A stretch of 64,000 nucleotides of DNA from contig NC_057863.1 of assembly GCF_019393635.1 (NCBI RefSeq), positions 642,355,306 to 642,419,305 of the forward strand, written 5' to 3'. Every line of letters begins with the position of its first letter. Within the stretch, counting starts at the first letter, position 1. Below the pieces are notes generated by a model. The model was not told where the DNA came from, did not search any database, and worked only from the letters and a program-made list of their open reading frames with translations. The DNA comes from Dromiciops gliroides (lineage: Eukaryota > Chordata > Mammalia > Microbiotheria > Microbiotheriidae). Made by a program: the position numbers and the translations under genes. This document shows, in pieces, positions 30,401 to 40,781 of the stretch.

Positions 30401-30681
30401 AGGGTTGCCTTTAAAAAAAAAACAAACTTGTATTTGTACCTCAGGCACTCAGCCCAGTGCTTGACACACAGTAAATACTTAACAAATGGTTGTTGACTAA
30501 CTTATTGACTAAAATGAGCTGTTTAAAGTAGGCGATCTAACATAGTGGCTCTCAAAGTGTGGTCCTGTGACCCTAGGAGTTCCTTAGGTCCTTTCAGGGG
30601 GTCCCGAAAGCCAAAACTTTTTATATCTATGGGTATAACTCACATAAACAAAGTGCTTGATGGGGAGTAGACCTAAATAAT

Positions 30682-30805
30682 TTGGGGGGGGGCAATGAGA
30701 GTTAAGTGACTTGCCCAGGGTCACACAGCTAGTATGTGTCAAGTGTTTGAGGCCGGATTTGAATTCAGGGCCGGTGCTTTATCCACTGCGCCACCTAGCT
30801 GCCCC
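30682..30805 (-). repeat. Young SINE, slightly shortened
   Basis: Reverse copy; the segment CAGGTCCTCCTGAATC is deleted. Confidence 0.9.
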
Positions 30806-31236
30806 AACTTCAATAATTTTAAAGAATGTAATGGGTCCTGATACAAAAAAGTTTGAGAAATTATGACCTTAAAAAACACCTGCTAACTGGGGCCACTATA
30901 AATTTATGCTATCTAATCTCAAGGGGAGGGGTCTTCACTGAAGCAAGGCAACCATTCTTACTGTTCCCTCCTTCATTTTCTACCCCACTCATGACGGTAC
31001 CTGTCCTCCCATATGACTCCTTCCACCACCCTTGTAGCTGCTGCATCCCCTTCTCCCCATCGAAGCTATTCTTTAAGAGCTCTCACTTCTATCTTCTTCC
31101 TTGGTCACTGAATGGGTGTGGCCTCAGACAAACTGAGAACTGGGAAAGATTTTCATTTAGAAAGGCCAAGGTCACCCACTGCTTCCTGGGCCGTCCCCAA
31201 TTATCTTGACATTTGTTTTGCCACTGGATTTGGAAG

Positions 31237-31318
31237 ACTCTGGAGGACAAATGACTCTGCACAGCTCTGCCTCACTTAGATTCAATTCACATGCAAGTCT
31301 TCTTCAAGAATGAAGGAT
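31237..31318 (-). repeat. Unclassified interspersed repeat, partial
   Basis: Reverse match to the repeat at 1896 (GACTCTGCACAGCTCTGCCT). Confidence 0.55.
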
Positions 31319-31319
31319 G

Positions 31320-31456
31320 TAGAGCACCGGCCCTGGAGTCAGGAGTACCTGAGTTCAAATCTGGCCTCAGACACTTAACACTTACTAGCTGTGTGACCCT
31401 GGGCAAGTCACTTAACCCCAATTGCCTCACAAAAAAAAAAAAAAGAAAGAAAAAAA
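31320..31456 (+). repeat. Young SINE lacking its head
   Basis: Starts at AGAGCACCGGCCCTGG. AAGAATGAAGGATG flanks it on both sides, so it inserted in this short form. Confidence 0.9.
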
Positions 31457-31470
31457 AGAATGAAGGATGA

Positions 31471-31535
31471 GGGGCAGCTAGGTGGTACAGTGGATAAAGC
31501 AAGTCACTTAACCCCCATGACCCTTCCCCCCCAAA
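31471..31535 (+). repeat. Young SINE with a large internal deletion
   Basis: GGGGCAGCTAGGTGGTACAG joined directly to AAGTCACTTAACCCCC; followed by a third, variant copy of the same target sequence. Confidence 0.88.
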
Positions 31536-31574
31536 AGGATGAAGGATAAACAAAAGCATTTCACATAAAAAAAT

Positions 31575-31773
31575 AATAGTAGCTGTCAATTATATAGTGT
31601 TTACTATGTGCCAGGCACTGTGCTGAGTATTTTACAGTTTTCTCATTTGAACCTCACAATAATCCTGGGAGGTAAGTGCTACTATTATTCCCATTTTACA
31701 GATGAGGAAACTGAGACAAATAGATTAAGTGACTTGCCCAAGGCCATAAAGCTAATAAGTTTCTGAGACCAGA
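31575..31773 (-). repeat. MIR-type CORE-SINE
   Basis: TGTGCCAGGCACTGTGCTGA, CCATTTTACAGATGAGGAAA, AGTGACTTGCCCAAGGCC in reverse; interrupted by the next SINE. Confidence 0.75.
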
Positions 31774-31921
31774 TTTTTTTTTTTTGGTGAGGCAATTGGG
31801 GTTAAGTGACTTGCCTAGGGTCACACAGCTAGTAAGTGTCAAGTGTCTGAGGCCGGATTTGAACTCAGGTCCTCCTGAGTCCAGGTCCAGCACTTTATCC
31901 ACTGTGCCACCTAGATGCCTC
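31774..31921 (-). repeat. Young SINE inside a MIR
   Basis: Full reverse copy ending CCACCTAGATGCC. Confidence 0.92.
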
Positions 31922-31954
31922 CTCATCTTTTCTAAAGTCTCCCTAAATGCAGCC

Positions 31955-32870
31955 ATCTCTGCTAGCTGACACTCAATATCCTAGCTAAACGCCCCCCCAA
32001 AAGCCATTTACAATCCGTGCCTCCATTTCCTCGCCTCAGTCTGCTGTAACCTGGGCAACCTAGCTTCTGACCTCATCATTCCACCCAAACCCTTCCCTCC
32101 AGAGCTACCAACGATCTTCTGGACAAATCCAACGGCCTTTTTTTCAAGCTTCCTCCTCCTTCCTTCTGCAGCCTTTGGCACCGTCGATCACCTTCTTCCA
32201 TACATACACTCTCTTCTCTGATTTCCTTCCCGCCTCCCAGCCCCGCCCCCCCTCCCCCGTACAGCTCCCTCCTTCTGAATGTGTGACCCCTCCCTCCCTC
32301 TCTTCTGTTGGCTCTTCATCCATGCCCAACAGTGATGGTGATTCCTCAAAGCTCTATCCTGGCTGCTCTTTTTCCACTGTGCCATCTCACTTGGTATTCT
32401 CACGGAGTCATCTAGATACAAGTATCATCTCTTGGCTGATCCTTTGGTCTGTTTATCCAACCTTCGCCTCTCAGCTGAGCCCCAGTCCCACATTATCTCC
32501 AACTGGATGTACTAGATGAATCTCAGAGCCGATATCTCCCGGTTATCTCCCCATGCCCCCAGGACCAACCGCAATCCTTCCAATCACCAGGGCTTGCAAC
32601 TTAGGTTAGTTATCCCTCACCTCCTCATTCTCCCTCGCCGCACATATCCAATGCCTTGTTATTTCTAACTCCATACCATCTCGATTTGTTCCTTTCTCTC
32701 CACTTCCACAGCCAGCACCCCCATTCACACCCTTGTGACCTCTGCCTAGAATGCTCTGCTCATCTCCACCTGTGGAACACCTGGCTTCCTTCAACACTTG
32801 GCTGAAGAGTGGCTCCTGTAGGAGACTTCTCCTGGTCTTTCCATGTGCTAGGAGTTTCTCAAGGTTACTT
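31955..32870 (+). repeat. L2 LINE, ORF2 3' part
   Basis: Long degenerate L2 piece: ACCAACGATCTTCTGGACAA, GCAGCCTTTGGCACCGTCGA (the reverse-transcriptase AFDTVDH site, decayed) and CTGCCTAGAATGCTCTGCTC. Its 3' end resumes at 33328. Confidence 0.75.
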
Positions 32871-32908
32871 TGTATCCTCTTTCTCTCCCTCTTCCTTTTC
32901 TTCTTCCT

Positions 32909-33055
32909 CTTTTTTTTTTGTTGAGGCAGTTGGGGTTAAGTGACTTGCCCAGGGTCACACAGCTAGTAAGTGTCAAGTGTCTGAGGCCGGATTTGAACTC
33001 AGATCTTCCTGAATCCAGGTCGGGTGCTTTATCCACAGTGCCACCTAGCTGCCCC
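32909..33055 (-). repeat. Young SINE inserted in the L2 element
   Basis: Reverse copy from TTGTTGAGGCAGTTGGGG to GTGCCACCTAGCTGCCCC. Confidence 0.92.
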
Positions 33056-33267
33056 TTTTCTTCCTCTTCTTCTTCCTCTCCTGTCAATCTATCTCTCTCT
33101 CTCTTGTCAATCTATCTTTCTCTCCCTCTTCCTCTTCTTCCCTTCTTCCTCTTCCTCTCTCTCCTATCAATCTTTCTCTTCCTCTTCTTCTTCTTCCTCC
33201 TCCTCCTCCTCCTCCTTCTTCTTCTTCTTCTTCTTCTTCTTCTTCTTCTTCTTCTTCTTCTTCTTCT

Positions 33268-33327
<60 letters not shown>
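33056..33327. repeat. (CTT)n(CT)n pyrimidine tract
   Basis: TTC repeats followed by pure CT, about 270 bases, inside the L2 element. Confidence 0.95.
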
Positions 33328-33329
<2 letters not shown>

Positions 33330-33427
33330 CTCTCCCCGCCCCTTGTAGTTTTGCCTTTCTTTGTATCCCCAGCATTTAGCACAGTGCTGGGCACTGGTAA
33401 ACACTTAATAAATGTTTGATTGGTTAT
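33328..33427 (+). repeat. L2 LINE 3' end
   Basis: CCAGCATTTAGCACAGTGCT and TTAATAAATGTTTGATTGG are the classic L2 terminus. Confidence 0.75.
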
Positions 33428-33844
33428 ATCGGGAATGTCTTTTCCAATTCAAACGGTCTTTAAGCCTCTCTATTCATAAAATTGTAGAGCTTATCATGAA
33501 TCTGAACCAGCTTCTTCATTTTACAGATGTAGAAAATGATGCCCAAAGAAATAATATGACTTGTCTTGAACTATACTGGTAGTGAGTGGTCGAAGGAGGA
33601 TTTGAATCCACAACCACATTCTCTTTTCACGATATTATGCCTTTATATTTCAAGCTGTTCCTTGGGCCTGTGGAGTATCCAGTTTTCCCTAAATAGGGAG
33701 TCAGAGCTTGTGACTCAAGGAATATCATTTCATTCCTTAGTCTGTTTCCTCCATAATTTTGAAAGGTGGGAGTCCAAATCCAAGATTTAATCTGTGTATG
33801 AAACTCTGTGGGAACTCTTTCTACTAATACATATCTCAACTTCA

Positions 33845-33990
33845 GGGGGCAGTGGATAAAGCACCGGCCCTGGATTCAGGAGGACCTGAGTTCAAATTCG
33901 ACCTCAGACACTTGACACTGATTAGCTGTGTGACCCTGGGCAAGTCACTTAACCCTCATTGCCCCACAAAACAAACAAACAAACAACAAC
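33845..33990 (+). repeat. Young SINE, head truncated
   Basis: Begins GGGGGCAGTGGATAAAGC and ends in an ACAA-rich tail. Confidence 0.9.
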
Positions 33991-34029
33991 AACAACAACA
34001 AAAACCCATATCTCAGATCCTAAGAGCAC

Positions 34030-34170
34030 AGATTTAGAATTGGGACCTTAGAAGCAATTGAGTCCAACCCCTTCATTTTACAGATGAGGAAATGTAAGCA
34101 CAGAGTGCTGGTGATTTGTCTGAGGTGGGATTTGAACCTAGCTCTTCCTGACTCCTAGCCCAGAGCTCTC
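34030..34170 (-). repeat. MIR-related repeat
   Basis: GATTTAGAATTGGGACCTTA, TTTTACAGATGAGGAAATG; same type as 3040. Confidence 0.55.
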
Positions 34171-34534
34171 TCCAAGACTCTGGAGTAGCTGATCAGCAGC
34201 TCATCTGGCAAGGTAGTTGTCTGGGGCCTTCTGTGCTACAGTGACTTGTGCAGGGCCATACAGTCAAGCTGTATCAGAGCAGGACTTGAACCCAGGTCTT
34301 CTCAACACCTAGGACAGTTTGCTATTCACTTCATTCTCAGAAAGAAGATATATCTAATAAACTTAAAATAAGTATAACAGCACTTGACACTCCCCCACCC
34401 CCTATGGGGTAGGTGCAAGGAATGGGCACTTTGGAATAATGGACAGAGTGCTGGCCTTGGAGTCAGAAGGACCTGGGTTCAAATTTTGCTTCAGTCACTG
34501 ACTGCCTGGGTTACCCTAGACAAGTCTCTGCCCC

Positions 34535-34548
34535 TTTCTTTCTTTCTC

Positions 34549-34622
<74 letters not shown>

Positions 34623-34660
34623 TTTCTTCCTTCCTTTCTTCCTTCCTTTCTCTCTCTCTC
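34535..34660. repeat. (CTTT)n/(CCTT)n tract attached to a SINE tail
   Basis: Pyrimidine tetranucleotide merging with the tail of the SINE at 34661. Confidence 0.95.
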
Positions 34661-34804
34661 TTTTTTTTTTGCAGGGCAATGAGGGTTAAGTGACTTGCCC
34701 AGGGTCACACAGTTAGTAAGTGTCAAGTGTCTGAGGCTGGATTTGAACTCAGGTACTCCTGACTCCAGGGCCGGTGCTCTATCCACTGCACCACCTAGCT
34801 GCTC
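34661..34804 (-). repeat. Young SINE, first of three in tandem
   Basis: Reverse copy with variant head ACCACCTAGCTGCTCC. Confidence 0.93.
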
Positions 34805-34961
34805 CTCTTTTTTTTTTTTTTTTTTTTAGGGGCAATGAGGGTTAAGTGACTTGCCCAGGGTCACACAGTTAGTAAGTGTCAAGTGTCTGAGGCTGGATTT
34901 GAACTCAGGTACTCCTGATTCCAGGGCCGGTGCTCTATCCACTGCACCACCTAGCTGCTCC
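34805..34961 (-). repeat. Young SINE, second of three in tandem
   Basis: Almost identical to the copy at 34661, including the GCTGCTCC variant; I count one base difference in the body. Confidence 0.93.
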
Positions 34962-35112
34962 TCTTTTTTTTTTTTTTTTTTTAGGGGCAATGAGGGTTAA
35001 GTGACTTGCCCAGGGTCAGACAGATAGTGTCAAGTGTCTGAGGCCAGATTTGAACTCAAGTCCTCTTGAATCCAGGGCAAGTGCTTTATCCACTGTGCCA
35101 GCTGGCTGCCCC
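34962..35112 (-). repeat. Young SINE, third of three in tandem
   Basis: Reverse copy more diverged than the other two (GGTCAGACAGATAGTG, GTGCCAGCTGGCTGCC). Confidence 0.92.
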
Positions 35113-35224
35113 CTGTAAGCCTCAGTTTCCTCATTTGTATAAAGAAGAGGTTGAACCAAATGGCTTCTAAAGTCTGTCCCAGCTCTAAATCTATGATGCT
35201 CAGTATAACAGAGGAGCGGGAGGG

Positions 35225-35412
35225 CTTATGTTAATAACAATAATAACTCACATTTGCATAATTCTTTAAGGCCTGCAAAGAACTTTACAAACATTCCCTC
35301 ATTTTATTCTCACATGTGTGACCCCTCTTGCTACTGCTATTTTACTGAAGAGGAAACTGAGGTAGACAATGGTTAAGTGACTTGCCCAGGGTCACACAGC
35401 TAGTAAGTGTCC
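35225..35412 (-). repeat. MIR-type CORE-SINE
   Basis: TAACTCACATTTGCATAATT, AAGAGGAAACTGAGGTAGAC, GGTCACACAGCTAGTAAGTG in reverse. Confidence 0.7.
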
Positions 35413-35915
35413 GGGGCTCCCACAGGGTAGGGTCAATGTCTCCCCACTTTAGGCCAGGAGCTGAATCATTTCTTCAGGATTGGGCTCAGTGCTCCGCCTC
35501 AAATGAGCTCTTTTTTCTTTTTTTCTTTCTCTGAAGGGTCAGGGGAAGAAAGCTCAGTCCCAGCACTGTCCAGCAGAGGGCAAGTTGGAGCTGCATTTCT
35601 AGCTGGGTCTGGCCCCATCCTGAAAAACTCCAGGGCTTCCCAAGTCCCTCCCCACCAGCCCACACTGTGCCCCTCCCTGCACTGGGAGGGCAGAAGGATG
35701 GCTTCTGTCTAGAAGTTAGAGCTGAGGAAGGAATGACATTTATCTCAAGGGTCCCTTCTAGTCGAGTACAAAGCACTTTCAGAAACTTTACCTAGAGGGG
35801 TGCTCGGGGGTCCAGGGGTCAGTCTGTGGGCCTCATCCCCCTTCAGGGACCGTGTCTCTGCCCCAGTTGTGCCTGCTCCTCCCCTCCCTTCTTACCCTCC
35901 TCCCCTCTTCCCACC

Positions 35916-35916
<1 letters not shown>

Positions 35917-35954
<38 letters not shown>
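35917..35954. repeat. (CA)n microsatellite
   Basis: Pure CA, about 650 bases upstream of LGI4. Confidence 0.95.
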
Positions 35955-35955
<1 letters not shown>

Positions 35956-36615
35956 TACTTCTTTCTGAGAACCAAGCATCTGGTTCTCTGCTCCCACCCC
36001 CCCACCCAGCCCCCACCCCTCCAGGCCTCCTGCCGGTCCCCCCTTAGGTCAGGCCTCTTTTTCTTCCTGCTGGAAGGGGGGGAGGTCTGGGGTTCATCCT
36101 ATCCCCTCCCTGGAGGCGGCATCTTTCCTAATGGTCTCTCTGACCCTCCCCCTCCAGACTTCCACCCTCCAACATCCTCCACCCCCCCGCCCAACTCCTG
36201 CCTGATACGAGTCCCTTTCCCAACCCCCAGGGAGAAAGGGGCTGGAGGAGGGAGCAAGTAAGAGACAGGGCCCAGAGACAGAGGGAGCCAGGCAAAGGCA
36301 CAAGCGAGGCAGAGGCAAGGGAGGCAGAGAGAGGGACTGAGGCAGAGAACAGCGGGCAGAGACAGAGACTGGGAGGGAGACAGGGCTGGAGTGGGCAGGG
36401 AGGGAGACGGAGGCCGGCAGCACACAAGGGCAGAGGCTAGGATCGGGAGGCAGGAGCAAAGGTGGGCAGAGGGCAAGGGAGAGGATAAGGGGAAAGCGGA
36501 GCCCCAAGGCTGGGCTGCTTTAGGGGGCCTGCCAGACAGGCCTGGGATTAAAGGAAGCGGCAGCCAGAGAGGCCTGGACCGGCCTGGGCCACCAGCCCAG
36601 GGTTGTTGAGACACC

Positions 36616-39600
36616 ATGGGGGGGCTGGAATTAGCCAGGCAGATGCTGCTCCTGCTGCTGTTAGGGGCGGCAGGGACAGCCTGGGAACCACACAAGGGGA
36701 AGTGCCCCCCAAGTTGTTCCTGTACCAAAGATAGTGCCCTGTGCAACGGCTCCCCCCGAGTGCCTGAAGGCTTCCCCCCTACCCTGCTGTCCCTGTGAGT
36801 CTGCCTAAAGCCAATGGCCCAGTTGGGGGTGTGGCCCTGGGGGTGGGGGGTGGGCTGGATACTTGGATGCCTGAGGGGGAGGACAGCAGCTGGGATCCAA
36901 GTCCCAGAGATAGAAGTCTGGGGCTGGGGGTGAGGGGGTGTAAGCAAGGACCCCAGGATCTGTGGAAGAAGGAGAATGGGAGCTAGATCACTTTGAGGGA
37001 GGGTGTAGGGCAGGTGCGGGACCTGATCTTTGAGTGGGCTTGGATGCTTGGGTCCTTCCGGAAGAGCTGGGAGGTTTGAAGTTCCATTGGCCCAAGGGCT
37101 GATCCAGGCTACCTCCCCATCCCCTTAGGTCTTTGGTAAGATCTGAAGTGACTCGACTTACCTCTGGCAGCTTCCTGGAGATCCCCTCCCTGCACCTTCT
37201 GTAAGCTGTCTTGGACTCTGGGACAGACAGAAACCAGGCGTGTTGGGAAAATGGGAAGGAAAGGAGGGGAGTGGTGGGGGCTATTAATGTGTCTTTGGAG
37301 AAGGGCCAAAGTGTGTGTGGGAGGGGGAGCTGGGGTCTATCAGATTGGAGTGGGAGGGGGGAGGAGGAGGAGGAGCACAGGGCCCTCTTCTCCTTCCTGG
37401 GACCCCAACCCCAAATTCCTTCGCAGTCTCTTCACAGCCAACACCTTCTCTGTGATTGGAGATGACGCTTTTGCTGGCCTCTCCTATCTCCGGTATCTGT
37501 GAGTGGGGACTATGGGATGGGGGGACCTAGGGTTACTTGGGGGAGGAAAGGCATGGAGCTGAGGTTGGAAGGCTGCATGTGCTCAGGGACAGAACGCAGA
37601 ACTGGGAGGTGATCTTCCCATTATTCTTCCCCAGACCGCCTTACCTTGCACACTGAGGAGGTGGAGTGGGACACTGTGGGAGATCTGGGTCTGTGTCCCC
37701 AGGTCACCACTGACTCTCCATGTGACCCCAGGCCAGACAACTTGCTTTTCTATGCTCTAGTCACCCCAACTTCGAAACAGGAAGGCGGTCTCTGGCCCCA
37801 CCTGCCTCATGGGAGGAGGCTTCCGGGGGTCTGCTGATGGGTCCCTGAGGCTGGGGTTACCCCTGGGGCCCCCTCTCCTCCCCCAGGTTCATTGAGGACA
37901 ATCACATCAGCTTCATCTCCAAGAATGCCCTCCGGGGGCTGAGATCCCTCACACACCTGTGAGTATCCCAGTGACCCCTTCTTCCCAATGCCATCTCCTC
38001 TCCCCCAGCAATGACCTGAGATGTCCTAGTGTGTGACATGGAAATTCCCCTCCTTGCAGTAATTTCCCCAACCACTCTAATCCCACCCCAGGGTCCCCTT
38101 TGGGTCTTTTGGGTCTTACCAGCCCCTGCCCTATGCCCTACTCCCCAAGACCTTGTGGGGAGGAAGTGGTGTGAGATGTGTGTCCCCCATACCCCTTACT
38201 TACTTCTCTGCATCCCAGGAGTTTGGCCAATAACCATTTACAGACACTACCCAAGTTCCTGTTCCGAGGCCTGGAGACCCTGAGTCACGTGTGAGCCACA
38301 GGGAAGGGGAGGGTAGGAATAGGTTTGTGTGGGAGCAGGAAGGGGGCTCTTCCCATGTGTCCCCCAACTCCCAGGAATGGGGAGGGAAAGCTGGGCACAG
38401 GGTAGAGAAGCTGAGTGAATGAAAGGAAGAGAGAGAACAGTCCACAAAGAAGAGGCGACGGCAAGAGTATTGACTTGGGAGTCAAAGGACCTGGGTTCAA
38501 ATCCTGCCTTTTCCACTTACTGCCTTTGTGACCTTGGATAAATCACTTAAACCACAGGATTAGCTGGCTCCAAGGTCCTTCAGAACTCTGCATCTATGAC
38601 CCTATTATGGGCTGCCTTGAAGTAGCGGGTTCAACCACCACTGGGGGAGCTTTAAGGAAAAGCTGAAAGACCACTTGTCAGGGACATGGTCCATCTTGAA
38701 ATAATTATGATCTGAAGTCCTTTCCCACTGGAAATCCTGTGATTCTGAAAGAGAGAAGGGTTTCGGACACAGGCCAGAGGGGTCCAGTTTGAGCACATAG
38801 CTAGGCATACCACCCAGGCTAGATTCCCGGTCTTAGGTTATGGATTCGAACCCTGCCCCACTTTTTACTCCTCATTGGATCAATGTCTCCAAAGTCTCTT
38901 CTAGTTCTAGATTTTATGAACCTAATCAGAAGTCACAGATCAGCAGGGGTGGAATCCATCCCCCTGGGGCTTAGGGGAATGGGAAAGATGGAAGACTCTC
39001 ATTTTTGCTCCCAGGGATCTCCGGGGAAACCCATTCCTCTGTGACTGCCGCCTGCTGTGGCTGGTCCTGTGGCTGCCCCGAGTGAATGCCAGTGTGGGAG
39101 CTGGATCCTGTGCAGGGCCCACTCCCTTAGCCGACAGGCAGCTCCAACATCTGGATCCCGATGCCTTCCACTGCCGGACTGTCGGTATGGCTTTCCAGGG
39201 AGTGAAAGGTCCAGTGTCAGAGACCAGGAAGGAAGGAAGGAACAGGGCATGTTCATCCAACAGGCATTTATTAAGTGCCTAATATATACACCTGTTAATG
39301 TACACATTGTACAAAGAATAGAAGGGCCTTGAATGCAGAGGCATTTCCCTTTTTTTCCTCTTTGTGTGTGTGCATCCTGAGCTCTTAGCGCAGTGCCTGG
39401 CACCTAGTGAACCCTTAATAAATGCTTGGTGATTGATCCCTAGGGGAGTGCTGAGGCAATTGGGTGGCCCAGTGGATAGAGAGCTGGGGCCTAGAGTCAG
39501 GGAGACCTGAGTTCAAATCAGCCCTCAGACACTCACTAGCTGTGTGACCCTGGGCAAGTCACTTCACCTCTGTTTGCCTTAATCTACCAGAGAAGGAAAT

Positions 39601-40749
39601 GGCAAACCACTCTGGTATCTTTGCCAAGAAAACCCCATGGACAATATTGGTAAGCTATGGTCTGTGGGGTCAAGAAGAGTCAGACACAACTGAACAATGA
39701 CAAAGGGGGTGCTATCATGGCACATGGGCTAAAAAAACCAATCCTGGGGGCAGGAAGAGCTGAGTTCAAATTTCATTTCTGCTGCATACTGGCTGTGTGA
39801 CCCTGGGCAAATCACTTATGCCCTAAGCAACTCAAATAGATGCCATCTGCAATGATGGATGGAATTTCCTGAGGATGAGGTCCCTAGACCAAAGTTTCAA
39901 GCACTCTGCTTTTGCTATGAAAAAAAAACTAAACAACAAAAACTCTGCCCACAAGAAGATTACACTCTATGGGGGGACTGGAGGGGAAGGGGAGATATGG
40001 CTGAGATATGGGAGGAGTATAGAGGTCAAAGGACAGGACACTGAGTTTCTGAAAGACCCACAGGCCACGGGGTTAGATCTCAGCATCCTTGAAGGGACCA
40101 GGTCAGAGTGGTTATTTGGTGAACCCATTAAATGCTTACTTGAATGAAACAATCCCAACTCACAACAAGTTTACATGCTCATGGGAGAGACACGAACATA
40201 TAAAATAGATGAGGGGTAAATTTAGAGTTATTAAATATATTCATATGGGTATCATGTATTGTAACATTATGTATAATGTATGCATATGTTTTTGTCAGTT
40301 GTGTCATTAATACAAGACAGCTGGGTCCTTGTGGTTAGGAAGGAAGGACATCATGCAGAAGATGGTACTTGAGCCCTATCTCCTAGGAAGAGAAGAAGGA
40401 GCCTGTGAGGCAGAGATAAGAAGGGAGTACCTTCCAGGCTTGGGGGTACAGCCAATGCAAAGGCATTGTGGTGGGAGATGGAGTATCGGGAATGAGGAGG
40501 CCAGTTTGTTTGACTAGCAGTATGCAAATGTCCAGTGAGGCTAAGCAGCAGAGGCTGAGGTTTACAGGTGCTTGAGCAAAATTTTTTTTCAATATTTAAT
40601 TTTTATTTTATTTTTTCTCAATTACATGTAAACGAAAATTTTTAACATTTTTTTTTAGATTTTGAGTTTCATATTTTCTCCCCCCTCTTTGAGAAGGCAA
40701 GCAACTTTATGTAGATTATACATGTGCAATGCAGAGTGGAACATTTTCT

Positions 40750-40781
<32 letters not shown>

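Noticed and set aside
30853-31209. 118-codon plus-strand frame in the FXYD1-LGI4 spacer
   Set aside because: No domain, no signal peptide, flanked by repeats; composition like plain intergenic DNA.
36099-36947. 282-codon minus-strand Pro/Ser/Leu frame across the LGI4 start
   Set aside because: Antisense of purine-rich LGI4 upstream DNA and exon 1; no domain and no splice support.
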